Shown here piece after piece: positions 1 through 8,621 of a stretch of DNA of 64,000 nt (positions are counted from its first letter, which is position 1; each line of letters opens with the position of its first letter). Both the position numbers and the translations under genes were made by a program. The notes under the pieces were generated by a model. It searched no databases and was not told the DNA's origin. It saw nothing but the letters and a program-made list of their open reading frames with translations. Source of the DNA: Paenibacillus sp. USDA918EY (GTDB taxonomy: Bacteria > Bacillota > Bacilli > Paenibacillales > Paenibacillaceae); NCBI RefSeq assembly GCF_009870825.1, contig NZ_WTWY01000006.1, positions 248,001 to 312,000 of the forward strand, given 5' to 3'.

Positions 1-872
1 TGCACCGGATTGAATCCGAAAAGAGCGATGATGATCAGATGAATAATAAACATAATGATCAAAGCGACGTACGATGCTCCAACAAATTTGATCAGCTTCA
101 GGATCTCGTCGACGTTGGTCGTCGCCACCGTCTTCGTAATCAAGGCCAAAATACCGTATGGCGTCAGCCTCAATACGAGCGTTACGATCCTGAGCACCAC
201 CGCGTAGACCGCTTCAACCACTTTGCGGAAGGTTGCCGCCTGCTCCGGCTTTTTGCGGTCAATGCCCAGCACGGCTACGCCGATAAAGGCGGAGAAAATG
301 ACGACGGCCAGCGTGGACGAACGGCGGGCGCCCGTCATGTCGGCAAACGGATTGGTCGGAACGAATTCAAGAATTTGCTGCGGAATCGTTTTATCCTGGA
401 CATCCCCGAGCTTCTGCTCCAGCTTCTGTCCCTGCTGCGCCTCGCGGTCTCCAGCCTTGATATCGATAGCCTTCAGGTTGAAGGTAAGGCTGGTCGCGAT
501 ACTAACTGCGGCTGCGATGGCTACGGTAATCAGCAGCACGGCGATGATCGACCCGCTCATTTTGCCGAGATTTTGTCTGCCCTTCAAATTCATAATGGCG
601 GAAATGATCGAAACCATGATCAGCGGAATGACCACCATTTGCAGCAGGCCGACATAGCCGTAACCCGCCAGGTTAAACCAGTCTACCGATTTGGTGATGA
701 CCTTGGAGTCGACGCCGAAAATCAACTGCAAAACGACGCCGAACACGACGCCGAGGCCAAGGCCCGTAAATACGCGTTTTGTGAACGATATATGCTTCTT
801 CTGCATCCAGAGCAGCAGGCCGATCAAGGCAAGCATGACGATCACGTTGACAATAACCCATAATGTGTTCAT
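1..872 (-). CDS. tcyP: L-cystine/sodium symporter TcyP, 5' part (runs off the window)
   Basis: Membrane symporter of the dicarboxylate/amino acid:cation (DAACS) family that imports cystine. About 290 N-terminal residues are visible and the 3' end lies beyond position 1. The protein opens with MNTLWVIVNVIVMLALIGLL, then QKKHISFTKRVFTGLGLG, which is close to what I recall of Bacillus TcyP. Several hydrophobic segments follow, with a conserved YVGLLQMVVIPLIMVSII stretch typical of the family. The ATG is preceded by AAGGGG about 9 nt upstream. In Bacillus tcyP belongs to the CymR sulfur regulon; a dyad at 1049-1076 could serve this here, which is inference. Other DAACS members such as glutamate or dicarboxylate carriers are less likely given the TcyP-like N-terminus. 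Confidence 0.85.
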   Translation of the reverse strand, partial: MNTLWVIVNVIVMLALIGLLLWMQKKHISFTKRVFTGLGLGVVFGVVLQLIFGVDSKVITKSVDWFNLAGYGYVGLLQMVVIPLIMVSIISAIMNLKGRQNLGKMSGSIIAVLLITVAIAAAVSIATSLTFNLKAIDIKAGDREAQQGQKLEQKLGDVQDKTIPQQILEFVPTNPFADMTGARRSSTLAVVIFSAFIGVAVLGIDRKKPEQAATFRKVVEAVYAVVLRIVTLVLRLTPYGILALITKTVATTNVDEILKLIKFVGASYVALIIMFIIHLIIIALFGFNPV

Positions 873-1048
873 CTCTTTTTAGCACCCCTTAGTATTCTTA
901 AGGCTCCCCGGCAAAACCTCCGTCCGCAACCGGAAGCTCGCCTGGCCTTTGATGATTGATGATGGCGCGGCCAGTACATCCGCCTTATCGTTAAGCATTT
1001 GGAAGGCTTCTTTTGGCCGGTCTTTGAAATTGATTTTAAGTTTAGCAC

Positions 1049-1076
1049 AATTCATAGTATTTGGATAGGATTAATT
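1049..1076. promoter_or_regulatory. Imperfect 28-bp dyad upstream of tcyP
   Basis: The AT-rich block has outer arms AATTnAT and ATnAATT, with TAT/ATA pairing further in, centred on TTGG. It lies about 180 bp upstream of tcyP. On the tcyP strand an extended -10-like TGCTAAACT follows it, but no good -35 is seen. A CymR-type operator is possible because tcyP is a known CymR target in Bacillus, but the spacing does not match the consensus I recall. Apart from this and the terminator at 1103-1139, I see nothing else in the 333-bp gap. Confidence 0.3.
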
Positions 1077-1102
1077 TTTTGCTATTTTTAAGCATATGAC
1101 GC

Positions 1103-1139
1103 AAAAAGAAGTCATCCCTTGTCATTAGGGATGACTTCT
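1103..1139 (-). terminator. Intrinsic terminator after cobQ
   Basis: A perfect 13-bp stem (1107-1119 with 1127-1139) closes a 7-nt loop. On the minus strand it is followed by a run of T and it lies about 65 bp past the cobQ stop. A T-rich tract also follows on the plus strand, so it could work in both directions. Confidence 0.85.
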
Positions 1140-1205
1140 CTTCAGTTTTTTCCTTTTTTGAAGAATTTATAACTTCATGCTCAGGTTCGGAGGTGGGCAG
1201 GCTAT

Positions 1206-2798
1206 TCAGCCAATACCTAGCAGCTTGTAAATCTCGTTCATTTTCACATGCTGCCTTACCGTTTCGGCGACGCGGTCGAATTCCCGCTCCTTTAGAGCCT
1301 TAGCCGAGAACGTATCCGCTTCGGTCCGAAGCCCTTTCGCCGCGCGGATCGCATTCAGCCAGCTTTTGCGGAACTCGTCGTTATGGAAAATGCCGTGCAA
1401 ATACGTGCCCCAGATCCGGCCGTTTTTTGCGCCGCATCCTTCCATTTTCGGCTCCCCGTCTGTTTCCCGAATTTCGAACAGCGGATGTGCGCTCCCTTGA
1501 TGGTCTTCGAACACGGCGGTGCGTCCCATATGTATTTCGTAACCTTCCACCGGAATAGCCGCCGCGTCCCAACCGCCTTCAAGGCGCAGCGGGCAATCCG
1601 GCAGCAGCCGGCCGCTGACTCGGACCGTTTTTTTGTCCACGGCAAAAACGGTTGCAAGCGGCAAATAACCGAGCCCTTCCGTCTCGGCGGCTTGCCGGCC
1701 TTCCAGCCCTTCCGGATCGGACAAGGTTCTGCCAAGCATCTGATAACCGCCGCAAATGCCGATCAGCTGGGTCGAACCGGAGCGCATCGCTTCGGCTATG
1801 GCGGCGTCGAATCCTTGTTCCTTGAGGAATTCCAGATCGCCGATCGTGTTTTTCGTGCCGGGCAACAGGATGACATCCGGCTGTCCAAGCTCGGCGGAGC
1901 GGCTGACGAAACGCACGGACACGCCGGGCTCCCCGGTCAGCGGATCAAAATCCGTAAAATTGGAGATGCGCGGCGTGCGGATGACGGCAACGTCGATGCC
2001 TCCGCCAGCCTGTCGGTCCGCCGCAGGCCGGCTTCGTCCCTCCAATGCCACGGAGTCTTCCGCCTCCAACCGGAGATCATGGATATAAGGCAGCACGCCA
2101 AGCACCGGAATGCCTGTCCGCTCCTCCAGCCAATCCAGCCCCGGCTGAAGCAGCGACAGATCCCCGCGGAACTTGTTGATGATAAAGCCCTTGACGCGTG
2201 CACGCTCATGAGGCTCCAGCAGCTCCAGCGTTCCCACGAGAAAAGCAAATACGCCGCCGCGGTCGATGTCCGCAACCAGCACGACGGGCGCATCCGCCCA
2301 GCCGGCCAAGTTCATGTTGACGATATCCCGGTCCTTCAAGTTGATTTCGGCGGGACTTCCTGCGCCTTCCATCACGACGATGTCGTACGCGGAACGCAAG
2401 CGCCCGAGCGCTTCCATCACGGTCGCTTTGGCCGTCAGCAAATATTTGCTGCGGTAATCCGCGGCGCTCATATTCGCCAGGGGACGCCCATGGACGACGA
2501 TCTGGGAATGCATGTCGTGCGTCGGCTTGATCAGGATCGGGTTCATGTCCGTCGTCGCTTCGATGCCGCAGGCTTCGGCCTGCATGCCCTGGGCCCTCCC
2601 GATTTCTTTGCCGTCCGCCGTAACGTAGGAATTCAGCGCCATGTTCTGCGATTTGAACGGAGCCGTGCGGAAGCCGTCCTGCACGAAAATACGGCAGAGT
2701 GCAGCCGTAAGGACGCTTTTGCCCACATCCGAAGCCGTCCCTTGCAGCATCAGCACCGCCGCTTGTTTAACGCATCCTGTTCCCTTGTTCTCCGTCAC
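1206..2798 (-). CDS. cobQ: Cobyric acid synthase (CobQ/CbiP)
   Basis: Glutamine-dependent amidase that amidates four carboxylates of adenosylcobyrinic a,c-diamide. The 530-residue protein starts at a GTG preceded by GAGGAGG. A longer in-frame reading from 2855 would run into a dispersed repeat (2843-2947), so the GTG is preferred. The N-terminal dethiobiotin-synthetase-like ATPase domain has a P-loop GTASDVGKS (about residues 20-28) and FKSQNMALNSYVT. The C-terminal class I glutaminase domain has the nucleophile Cys in GICGGYQ (about 349) and the catalytic His in YLHGIF (about 468). It lies 224 bp beyond cobS, the gap being filled by a repeat and a hairpin, so it may be the last gene of the btu-cob unit or be partly uncoupled from it. 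It is followed by a strong terminator. Confidence 0.95.
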   Translation of the reverse strand: MTENKGTGCVKQAAVLMLQGTASDVGKSVLTAALCRIFVQDGFRTAPFKSQNMALNSYVTADGKEIGRAQGMQAEACGIEATTDMNPILIKPTHDMHSQIVVHGRPLANMSAADYRSKYLLTAKATVMEALGRLRSAYDIVVMEGAGSPAEINLKDRDIVNMNLAGWADAPVVLVADIDRGGVFAFLVGTLELLEPHERARVKGFIINKFRGDLSLLQPGLDWLEERTGIPVLGVLPYIHDLRLEAEDSVALEGRSRPAADRQAGGGIDVAVIRTPRISNFTDFDPLTGEPGVSVRFVSRSAELGQPDVILLPGTKNTIGDLEFLKEQGFDAAIAEAMRSGSTQLIGICGGYQMLGRTLSDPEGLEGRQAAETEGLGYLPLATVFAVDKKTVRVSGRLLPDCPLRLEGGWDAAAIPVEGYEIHMGRTAVFEDHQGSAHPLFEIRETDGEPKMEGCGAKNGRIWGTYLHGIFHNDEFRKSWLNAIRAAKGLRTEADTFSAKALKEREFDRVAETVRQHVKMNEIYKLLGIG

Positions 2799-2842
2799 TC
2801 GCGGTTTCCTCCTCTGGTTGAGCTCACAATGGAAATAGTTTA

Positions 2843-2947
2843 TAACATTGCGCAAGATGGCCGCTCCGGTTACGGATCGTTCTTCTGATCGCTGCCCACC
2901 TCCAAATTTCTATCATAAATAAATCCCACTGAGGTAGAAATTCGGAG
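2843..2947 (-). repeat. Dispersed structured repeat, copy A
   Basis: On the minus strand this 105-bp block reads CTCCGAATTTCTACCT, a 24-nt loop region, AGAAATTTGGAG, then GAAGAACGATCCGTAACCG and AGCGGCCA. The same blocks occur in the same order at 24823-24922. The 12-nt arms (2936-2947 and 2900-2911) pair with one mismatch around a 24-nt loop. The block sits between cobS and cobQ and ends about 45 bp before the cobQ start. Confidence 0.8.
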
Positions 2948-3005
2948 GCAGCCTATGCTTTCGACGCGAGCTTTCATGCGGAAAGCTTTTAGGCGACCTT
3001 CCGAA
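2941..3005. repeat. Long imperfect inverted repeat between cobS and cobQ
   Basis: The arms at 2941-2962 (TTCGGAGGCAGCCTATGCTTTC on plus, one run of 22 bases with few mismatches to its partner) and 2981-3005 are complementary apart from small bulges. They enclose an 18-nt loop and lie 18 bp past the cobS stop. No T-run follows on the minus strand, so it is not a clear terminator for the cob operon. It could be an RNA processing or stability element, or a terminal part of the adjacent repeat. Confidence 0.5.
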
Positions 3006-3022
3006 GCAGTTATTTTTTTCAT

Positions 3023-3832
3023 TTATAACCGATACTGAATGATCACAAGCACGAGCAGCAGCAGCGTTTCGATCCCCTCGTTCAGCGCGCCGTACGTGTC
3101 GCCGGTCAGGCCGCCGAGCTTGCGGGCCATGCGCCGCGCCGCCCACGTTCCTCCGGCCCAGGCTGCAAGCGGTAACGCAACCCAGGCCAAACCTGCCTGC
3201 CCATACGTCCACTCCCCGACGCCAAGAAGCGGAAACAGCCCGGCGGCGGCTGCGGTAAGAAGTATTGCTCCCGGCAGTGCCGCCGCACTATGGCGTTTCT
3301 CCATGCCGTTAAAATTGCTGCCGGCAAGCCCCTTGTTGCCGCGGGCCATCGGCCACGACGCCATCGCATGCACCATAAACCACCGGCTCCAGACCGGCGG
3401 AAGAAGGAGCATGAGCGGCGGCCAGCCTTCAGTCAGCAGCGAATAGACCAGCGCCGCTTTCAGCAGCAACAGCAGCACGCAGGCCATGACGCCCATCGCG
3501 CCGACCCGGCTGTCTTTCATGATCTCCAGCATTTGCTCGCGCGGCCTATAGCTTAAAAGCCCGTCCGCGGTATCCATCCATCCGTCCAAATGCAGCCCGC
3601 CGGTCAGGGCGACCCACAACACGAGCGTCAGCACCGCGGCAGGCAGCGGCGGCAGCAAGTACAAAGCCGCGGCAGCGACACACCATACCACCGCGCCGAT
3701 GGCCGCTCCCGCAAGCGGATAATGGCGTGTGCTCCGCCGGAACAGCTCGGGCGTATAATCCAGCTCCGCTTTGACCGGAAACCGGGTCAGAAATTGAAAA
3801 GCCGCCGCTACGGCCTGCCATCCTGGATTCAT
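3023..3832 (-). CDS. cobS: Adenosylcobinamide-GDP ribazoletransferase CobS
   Basis: Integral membrane enzyme that joins adenosylcobinamide-GDP to alpha-ribazole (or its phosphate), the last step of nucleotide-loop assembly. The protein has 269 residues, normal for the family. It shows the Asp-rich motif LHLDGWMDTADGLLS, then MKDSRVGAMG, several hydrophobic helices and the AGSNFNGM region. The ATG overlaps the cobU stop as ATGA, so the two genes are translationally coupled. A longer upstream reading is only the other frame of cobU. Confidence 0.95.
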   Translation of the reverse strand: MNPGWQAVAAAFQFLTRFPVKAELDYTPELFRRSTRHYPLAGAAIGAVVWCVAAAALYLLPPLPAAVLTLVLWVALTGGLHLDGWMDTADGLLSYRPREQMLEIMKDSRVGAMGVMACVLLLLLKAALVYSLLTEGWPPLMLLLPPVWSRWFMVHAMASWPMARGNKGLAGSNFNGMEKRHSAAALPGAILLTAAAAGLFPLLGVGEWTYGQAGLAWVALPLAAWAGGTWAARRMARKLGGLTGDTYGALNEGIETLLLLVLVIIQYRL

Positions 3833-4386
3833 AGCCGGTACTCCCTGCTTTTCAGTTCGATCGGGATGCCGACCGTTACCAGAAATACCTGTTCGCAGAC
3901 GCGGGCCACCGACTGGTTCAGGATTCCGGCATAGTCGCGGAACAGTCTTCCTAGCGGGTATTCCGGCACGATGCCGTCCCCGACTTCGTTCGTGACGAGC
4001 ACGAGCGGTCCGGGATAGGCTTGGACGGCTTCCACCAGCCGGTCGATGGCTTCCCGGATCGCCTGCTCCATATTTTCCTGTTCCTCCGCCGCCAAAATCA
4101 CGTTGGTCAGCCACAACGTCAAGCAGTCCACAAGCACCGCCGGCGTCTCGGAGCCGGCATGCAGCGATGCAAGCAGCTCCGGCAGCTTCAGCGGCTCTTC
4201 CATCGTGTTCCAGCCGAATTCGGCTTGATCCCGCTGCCGCTTATGCAGGGCGATCCGCTGTTTCATCTCCGCGTCAAAAGCCTGGGACGTCGCCACATAA
4301 ATCGCCTGCTGCGCGTTCGCCATCATCCAGCGCTCGGCAAACGAGCTTTTCCCGCTCCTTGCTCCGCCGGTAACCAAAATGCTCAT
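3829..4386 (-). CDS. cobU: Adenosylcobinamide kinase / adenosylcobinamide-phosphate guanylyltransferase CobU
   Basis: Bifunctional enzyme that phosphorylates adenosylcobinamide and transfers GMP to it. The 185-residue protein starts MSILVTGGARSGKSSFAE, with the P-loop GGARSGKS at residues 7-14. The motif DCLTLWLTN and the signature VTNEVGDGIVPEYPLGRLFR follow. The ATG at 4386 matches the usual N-terminus. An in-frame GTG three codons upstream, at 4395, overlaps the cobT stop as GTGA and is a possible coupled start. The gene sits between cobT and cobS, in pathway order. Confidence 0.95.
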   Translation of the reverse strand: MSILVTGGARSGKSSFAERWMMANAQQAIYVATSQAFDAEMKQRIALHKRQRDQAEFGWNTMEEPLKLPELLASLHAGSETPAVLVDCLTLWLTNVILAAEEQENMEQAIREAIDRLVEAVQAYPGPLVLVTNEVGDGIVPEYPLGRLFRDYAGILNQSVARVCEQVFLVTVGIPIELKSREYRL

Positions 4387-4391
4387 TGCCC

Positions 4392-5447
4392 TCACACCCC
4401 GCTTCCGGCAATGCCGGCGCTTTCGAACGTCGCCATCTCGCTGACGATCCGGCATGCCGCATCGACGAGCGTCAGTCCGAGCACGCCGCCCGTCCCTTCG
4501 CCGATCCGCATGTCCAGATCCAGCCCGGGACGCAGATCCAGCGCTTCAAGCAGCTGGCGGTGTCCCTGCTCTTGGGAGATGTGGGAGGCAATCATGTAAC
4601 CGGCGGCCTCCGGCGAAATCACCCGTGCCAAAAGCGCCGCCGCGCTCGAAATGAAGCCGTCGATCACCACCGGACAGCGGTTCGCCGCCGCTCCCAAAAT
4701 CACTCCGATCAAGCCGCCGATCTCAAGCCCCCCGACTTTGGCAAGGACGTCGATCGGGTCCGCCGCATCCGGAGCATTCAGCTGCAAAGCTTTTTCAATG
4801 ACCCCGATTTTATGCTTCAGCCGTTCATCATCGAGGCCCGTGCCGCGCCCGGCGGCTTTGGCCGGCTCCGTGTTGGTCATGGCGCACATGACGGCCGCGC
4901 TTGCGGTCGTGTTGCCGATCCCCATTTCGCCGGTCACGAAAATGCTGACGCCGCGCCGAACCTCTTCTTCGACGATGCTTATGCCGGTCTCGATGGCGCG
5001 GATCGCCTCTGCCCGCGTCATGGCCGGTCCTTTGGCCATATTGGCCGTACCGAATCGGATCTTCCGGGAGACAAGCTCCGGATGGGAAATGTCGTTGTTG
5101 ACGCCGATGTCGACGCAAACCACCTTCGCTCCGGCTTGGCGGGCAAGCACGTTAACCGCGGCGCCGCCGGACAAAAAGTTGTGGATCATTTGCGTCGTCA
5201 CTTCCTGCGGAAAGGCGCTGACCCCCTCTTCGCATACGCCGTGGTCCGCCGCCATGACAATGACCGCCTTTTTTTCGAACGAAGGTTTGATACGTCCCGT
5301 AATGCCCGCAAGCTGAACGGCAAGCGATTCCAGCTTCCCCAAGGCGCCGGGAGGAACCGTCAAGTTGCCGATATGGGCCGCAGCCGCGCGCGATGCCTCC
5401 ATATCCAACTCGGGGATTCCTTCCACATACTGCTCTAGAAAACCCAT
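4392..5447 (-). CDS. cobT: Nicotinate-nucleotide--dimethylbenzimidazole phosphoribosyltransferase CobT
   Basis: Makes alpha-ribazole 5'-phosphate, the lower ligand base of cobalamin, from nicotinate mononucleotide and dimethylbenzimidazole. The 351-residue length is typical. Visible motifs are NLTVPPGALGKLE, MAADHGVCEEGVSAFP, GEMGIGNTT and MRIGEGTGG, whose Glu falls at residue 317, the position of the catalytic Glu in the enteric enzyme. The start overlaps the end of btuD by 13 bp. No dimethylbenzimidazole synthase gene is seen in the window, so the base must come from elsewhere. Confidence 0.95.
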   Translation of the reverse strand: MGFLEQYVEGIPELDMEASRAAAAHIGNLTVPPGALGKLESLAVQLAGITGRIKPSFEKKAVIVMAADHGVCEEGVSAFPQEVTTQMIHNFLSGGAAVNVLARQAGAKVVCVDIGVNNDISHPELVSRKIRFGTANMAKGPAMTRAEAIRAIETGISIVEEEVRRGVSIFVTGEMGIGNTTASAAVMCAMTNTEPAKAAGRGTGLDDERLKHKIGVIEKALQLNAPDAADPIDVLAKVGGLEIGGLIGVILGAAANRCPVVIDGFISSAAALLARVISPEAAGYMIASHISQEQGHRQLLEALDLRPGLDLDMRIGEGTGGVLGLTLVDAACRIVSEMATFESAGIAGSGV

Positions 5448-6253
5448 TCATTTCCCTCCTCCTTATTTCGCTTTAACGCTGCCTTGGACAAAAGAACCTG
5501 GGGCGCGCCATAGACGGGATGTGCCACGATGACGGGCTCCACGTCGTAGACGGACCGGATCCGCTCGGATGTCAGCATTTCCTCCGGCGTCCCCATGCTG
5601 ACGGCCCTTCCGTCACGCAGCACGAGCAGCTTGTCGCAATAGAGCGCGGCCAAATTGAGATCATGCAGCACGGCGACCACGGTAATCCCCGCCTCTTTCC
5701 TCCACTCGGCCACAAGCTCCATAAACTGCTGCTGGTAATGAATATCCAAAAAAGTCGTCGGTTCGTCAAGCAGTAATATTTGCGGCTCTTGCGCCATGAC
5801 CTGACCCAAGGCAACCCGCTGCCGCTGTCCGCCGCTCAGTTCATCCAAATGGCGGTCCGCCAGCCCTTGCAGCTCCAGCTTTTCCATAATGCCGTCGATC
5901 AACGCGCCGACGTCTTCGCGCATATCCTGTCCGAGCCAGTTCAGGTAAGGATGGCGGCCCATTTCAAGCACTTCGCGCACCGGGTAGTGGACAGGCATAA
6001 TCCCTTCCTGTTGAAGCACGGCCATCATCCGCGACAGCTCCTTGCGGCCGTAATCCTCCACGTGCCGGCCCCGAATGCGGATCGTCCCCGAGCTTGGGCG
6101 TTCCACGCCCGACAGCAGGCGCATCAGCGTCGATTTGCCGCTTCCGTTCGGGCCGATGATTCCCCACCATTCGCCTTCCCCGACGGTCCAGTCGAGTCCG
6201 CGCAAAGCCGATACGCCGTCATATGCTTTTCCCAAGCCCCTGGTTTCGATCAT
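5435..6253 (-). CDS. btuD: Corrinoid ABC transporter ATP-binding protein (BtuD type)
   Basis: ATPase of the cobalamin/cobinamide importer, in the FecE/BtuD class. The protein has 272 residues from the ATG that overlaps the btuC stop as ATGA. It shows the Walker A GPNGSGKS (about residues 34-41), a Q-loop near VLQQEGI, the ABC signature ELSGGQRQRVALGQ and the Walker B ILLLDEPT. FecE-type ATPases also serve siderophore and haem importers. Assignment to corrinoids rests on the riboswitch-led operon with btuF, btuC and cobT-cobU-cobS. Confidence 0.85.
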   Translation of the reverse strand: MIETRGLGKAYDGVSALRGLDWTVGEGEWWGIIGPNGSGKSTLMRLLSGVERPSSGTIRIRGRHVEDYGRKELSRMMAVLQQEGIMPVHYPVREVLEMGRHPYLNWLGQDMREDVGALIDGIMEKLELQGLADRHLDELSGGQRQRVALGQVMAQEPQILLLDEPTTFLDIHYQQQFMELVAEWRKEAGITVVAVLHDLNLAALYCDKLLVLRDGRAVSMGTPEEMLTSERIRSVYDVEPVIVAHPVYGAPQVLLSKAALKRNKEEGNEWVF

Positions 6254-7296
6254 GCGCCTAACCCCTTTCGCTGTTTCTTGCTGCGGTATAACAAATAACC
6301 AAAAAACGGGGCCCCGACAAACGCCGTCACCACGCCGAGCGGAATTTCCGTCGGTGCAAGCAGGGTGCGTGCAAGCGTATCCGCCCATACCATAAAAATG
6401 CCGCCGCCGATCGCGGAAAGCGGAACGAGCAGCCTGTAGTCGGACCCGACGATCAGCCGGATCACGTGCGGGATGACAAGTCCCACGAAACCGATCACCC
6501 CGGCCATCGAAACTGCGGCTGCGGTCAACAGCGTACTGACGAGAAGCACCATCATTTTGAGTCCTTCCACGTTAACCCCTAAATGCGCCGCCTGCCGCTC
6601 TCCGAGCGACAGCAGATTCAGCGACCGCGCCCGGCTCCAGACGAGCAGCAGCCCAACCAGAAAATAAGGCAAAAGGATGGCCGTATACGACCATCCGCGC
6701 AGGCTTAAACCGCCCATTGTCCAGTATAAAATTTCGTTTACCGTCTCTTTGGACATCGCGGTCAGGAACGAGACCACCGCCCCGAGAAAGGACTGCATCA
6801 CGACGCCCGACAAAATCAGGCTGTTCGTCGGGATTTTTCCCCGTTCGCGGGCCAGCGCCATCACGCCCCACAGCGTCGCCGAGCCGGTGACAAAAGCCAC
6901 CGCAGGCAGCGTCCATGCTCCGATCAGCGAATACTGCATGCCGCAAAAGATCAGGATCGACGCGCCGACCGCCGAGCCCGAAGAGACGCCAAGCGTAAAC
7001 GGATCGGCAAGCGGATTGCGCAGCACGCCCTGAAAACCCGCGCCCGCCACCGCCAGCGCGGCGCCGACCAGCATGCCTAGCAGCACGCGCGGCAGCCGCA
7101 CCATGATGATGATTTGCTCAAACGACGGATTCCACGTCGGATGAATGGGATCCTTAACCCATGGCAGCCGATGAAGCACGATCAACGCGATATCCTTCAC
7201 CGGGAGCGCGACCGAGCCGATCCCCAGACAGATCAGCAGGGTCAGCACCAGCAGCACCAGGCCGATCCCTCCGTAACCTGCCAGCTTTTTGCTCAT
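6250..7296 (-). CDS. btuC: Corrinoid ABC transporter permease (BtuC/FecCD family)
   Basis: Inner-membrane channel of the corrinoid importer. The 348-residue protein has about ten hydrophobic segments. Family motifs include PRVLLGMLVGAALAVAGAGF, LRNPLADPFTLGVSSGSAVG and GVIGFVGLVIPHVIRL. The start ATG shares one base with the btuF stop (TAATG) and the stop overlaps btuD as ATGA, so btuF-btuC-btuD are translationally coupled. Substrate is inferred from context, because FecCD permeases for siderophores look alike. Confidence 0.88.
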   Translation of the reverse strand: MSKKLAGYGGIGLVLLVLTLLICLGIGSVALPVKDIALIVLHRLPWVKDPIHPTWNPSFEQIIIMVRLPRVLLGMLVGAALAVAGAGFQGVLRNPLADPFTLGVSSGSAVGASILIFCGMQYSLIGAWTLPAVAFVTGSATLWGVMALARERGKIPTNSLILSGVVMQSFLGAVVSFLTAMSKETVNEILYWTMGGLSLRGWSYTAILLPYFLVGLLLVWSRARSLNLLSLGERQAAHLGVNVEGLKMMVLLVSTLLTAAAVSMAGVIGFVGLVIPHVIRLIVGSDYRLLVPLSAIGGGIFMVWADTLARTLLAPTEIPLGVVTAFVGAPFFGYLLYRSKKQRKGLGA

Positions 7297-8303
7297 TATT
7301 TAAACAACTCCGGATAAATGGCTTTGGCAACCTCTTGCAGGCCTTGCGTCACGCGTGGACCCGGACGGCTAAGCAGGTTGTCGTCCAGTCCGATGACCGC
7401 CCCGTTTTTGACGGCCGTAATTTGATCCCAGCCGCTGCGCCCTTTGATGATGTCGCCCAAACCTTTTTTCGTTTTATCATCGACTACGCTCTTGGCGTAC
7501 AAAATGACGTCAGGGTTATCCTTAATGATCTTCTCTTCACTGATCTCGTTCCAGCCCTGCGTATCTGCAGCCACGTTGACGCCCCCGGCCAAGTTGATCA
7601 ATTCATCCATAAACTCGCCTTTTCCGACGGTCCAGCCCGGGGAAAACTCGATGTATACTTTTTTCTTCTTGTCGTCGGCCAAGGATTTCACCGCCTCGAC
7701 GACTTTGCTTTCTTCTTCCTTCATCCGGTCGACCACCTTTTGGGCTTCCGCCTGATGATCGGTAATTTTGCCGTACGTTTCGATATTTTTAATGACGTCG
7801 TCCACCGTCTTCGGATCGGTCTTGAAAATTTTGATGCCGAGACCACGCAGCTTCTTGACCGCTTCCTCGCTCATGGAAATGCCCGTAAACACGATATCCG
7901 GCTGGGCCGCGATGATCGCTTCCTCGTTCGGCTTCATGATGCCGCCCATTTTCGGCTTGGACTTGGCGTCTTCGGGGTAATCGTCATAATCGGATACGCC
8001 GACGATTTCATTTCCGAGACCGATCGCGAACAGCGCTTCGGTTTCCGCCGGAGACACCGACACGATTTTTTTCGGCGCTTCGTTAAACGTGAAGGATTCG
8101 CCCGTCGCATCCTGAAGCGTGAGCGGATAAGCTGTTTTCAGGCTGTCCGTCTGCGCTTGCTGTTGGGACGCCTCCTGCTTGGCCGGCTCCTGGGGCGCGG
8201 ACTGCTGCTCCTTGTTTTCATTGCCGCAAGCCGCAAGCGATAACGCGAGCAGCAAAGCCGCAAAGCCGGTGGACCATCTTTTGATTGACGATTGCAAATT
8301 CAT
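7296..8303 (-). CDS. btuF: Corrinoid-binding lipoprotein (BtuF type)
   Basis: Extracytoplasmic solute-binding lipoprotein that delivers corrinoid to BtuC. The 335-residue protein has a signal peptide with lipobox LSLAAC (Cys about residue 26), then a Gln/Glu-rich linker and a periplasmic-binding fold of the TroA/FecB type. KKIVSVSPAETEALFAIGLG opens this fold. The ATG is preceded by GAGGAGAG. It is the first gene after the cobalamin riboswitch and its terminator. An iron or haem ligand cannot be excluded from sequence alone, but the leader RNA argues for B12. Confidence 0.88.
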   Translation of the reverse strand: MNLQSSIKRWSTGFAALLLALSLAACGNENKEQQSAPQEPAKQEASQQQAQTDSLKTAYPLTLQDATGESFTFNEAPKKIVSVSPAETEALFAIGLGNEIVGVSDYDDYPEDAKSKPKMGGIMKPNEEAIIAAQPDIVFTGISMSEEAVKKLRGLGIKIFKTDPKTVDDVIKNIETYGKITDHQAEAQKVVDRMKEEESKVVEAVKSLADDKKKKVYIEFSPGWTVGKGEFMDELINLAGGVNVAADTQGWNEISEEKIIKDNPDVILYAKSVVDDKTKKGLGDIIKGRSGWDQITAVKNGAVIGLDDNLLSRPGPRVTQGLQEVAKAIYPELFK

Positions 8304-8452
8304 GTACGTTTTCTCTCCTCTATGGTTCTTTTTCTCTTGACGCAAAAGAGGCCTGGCAATAGAACGTTCATGAATGCGGCTTTGACGGACACCTTTCGGA
8401 ATGCGGACCGGGCGGCCTTGAATGAATAGAAGCCAGACCGCGCTATATCTTC

Positions 8453-8487
8453 AAAAAAACCCTGATTCTTTTTGCCAAGAACCAGGG
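8453..8487 (-). terminator. Riboswitch-linked intrinsic terminator ahead of btuF
   Basis: An 11-bp stem (8460-8470 with 8477-8487, one G-U pair) with a 6-nt loop is followed on the minus strand by seven T. It lies about 140 nt past the B12 box and about 150 nt before btuF. That position fits a terminator whose use depends on the riboswitch. Confidence 0.8.
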
Positions 8488-8621
8488 ATCACGTCGCCTG
8501 AAAAAGACTGCGGCGTCAGCCGCATGCGCAGGCAAGCGCGCTTAAACACGCAGATGGCCGCAGCGACCGTCTGGCGGAAAGCGCACGCAACGTAATCCTT
8601 TTCCTCGAAGGACCGTCAATA

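Noticed and set aside
1383..2888. 501-codon open frame opposite cobQ
   Set aside because: Antisense shadow of a clear CobQ gene, with composition typical of reverse-frame translation.
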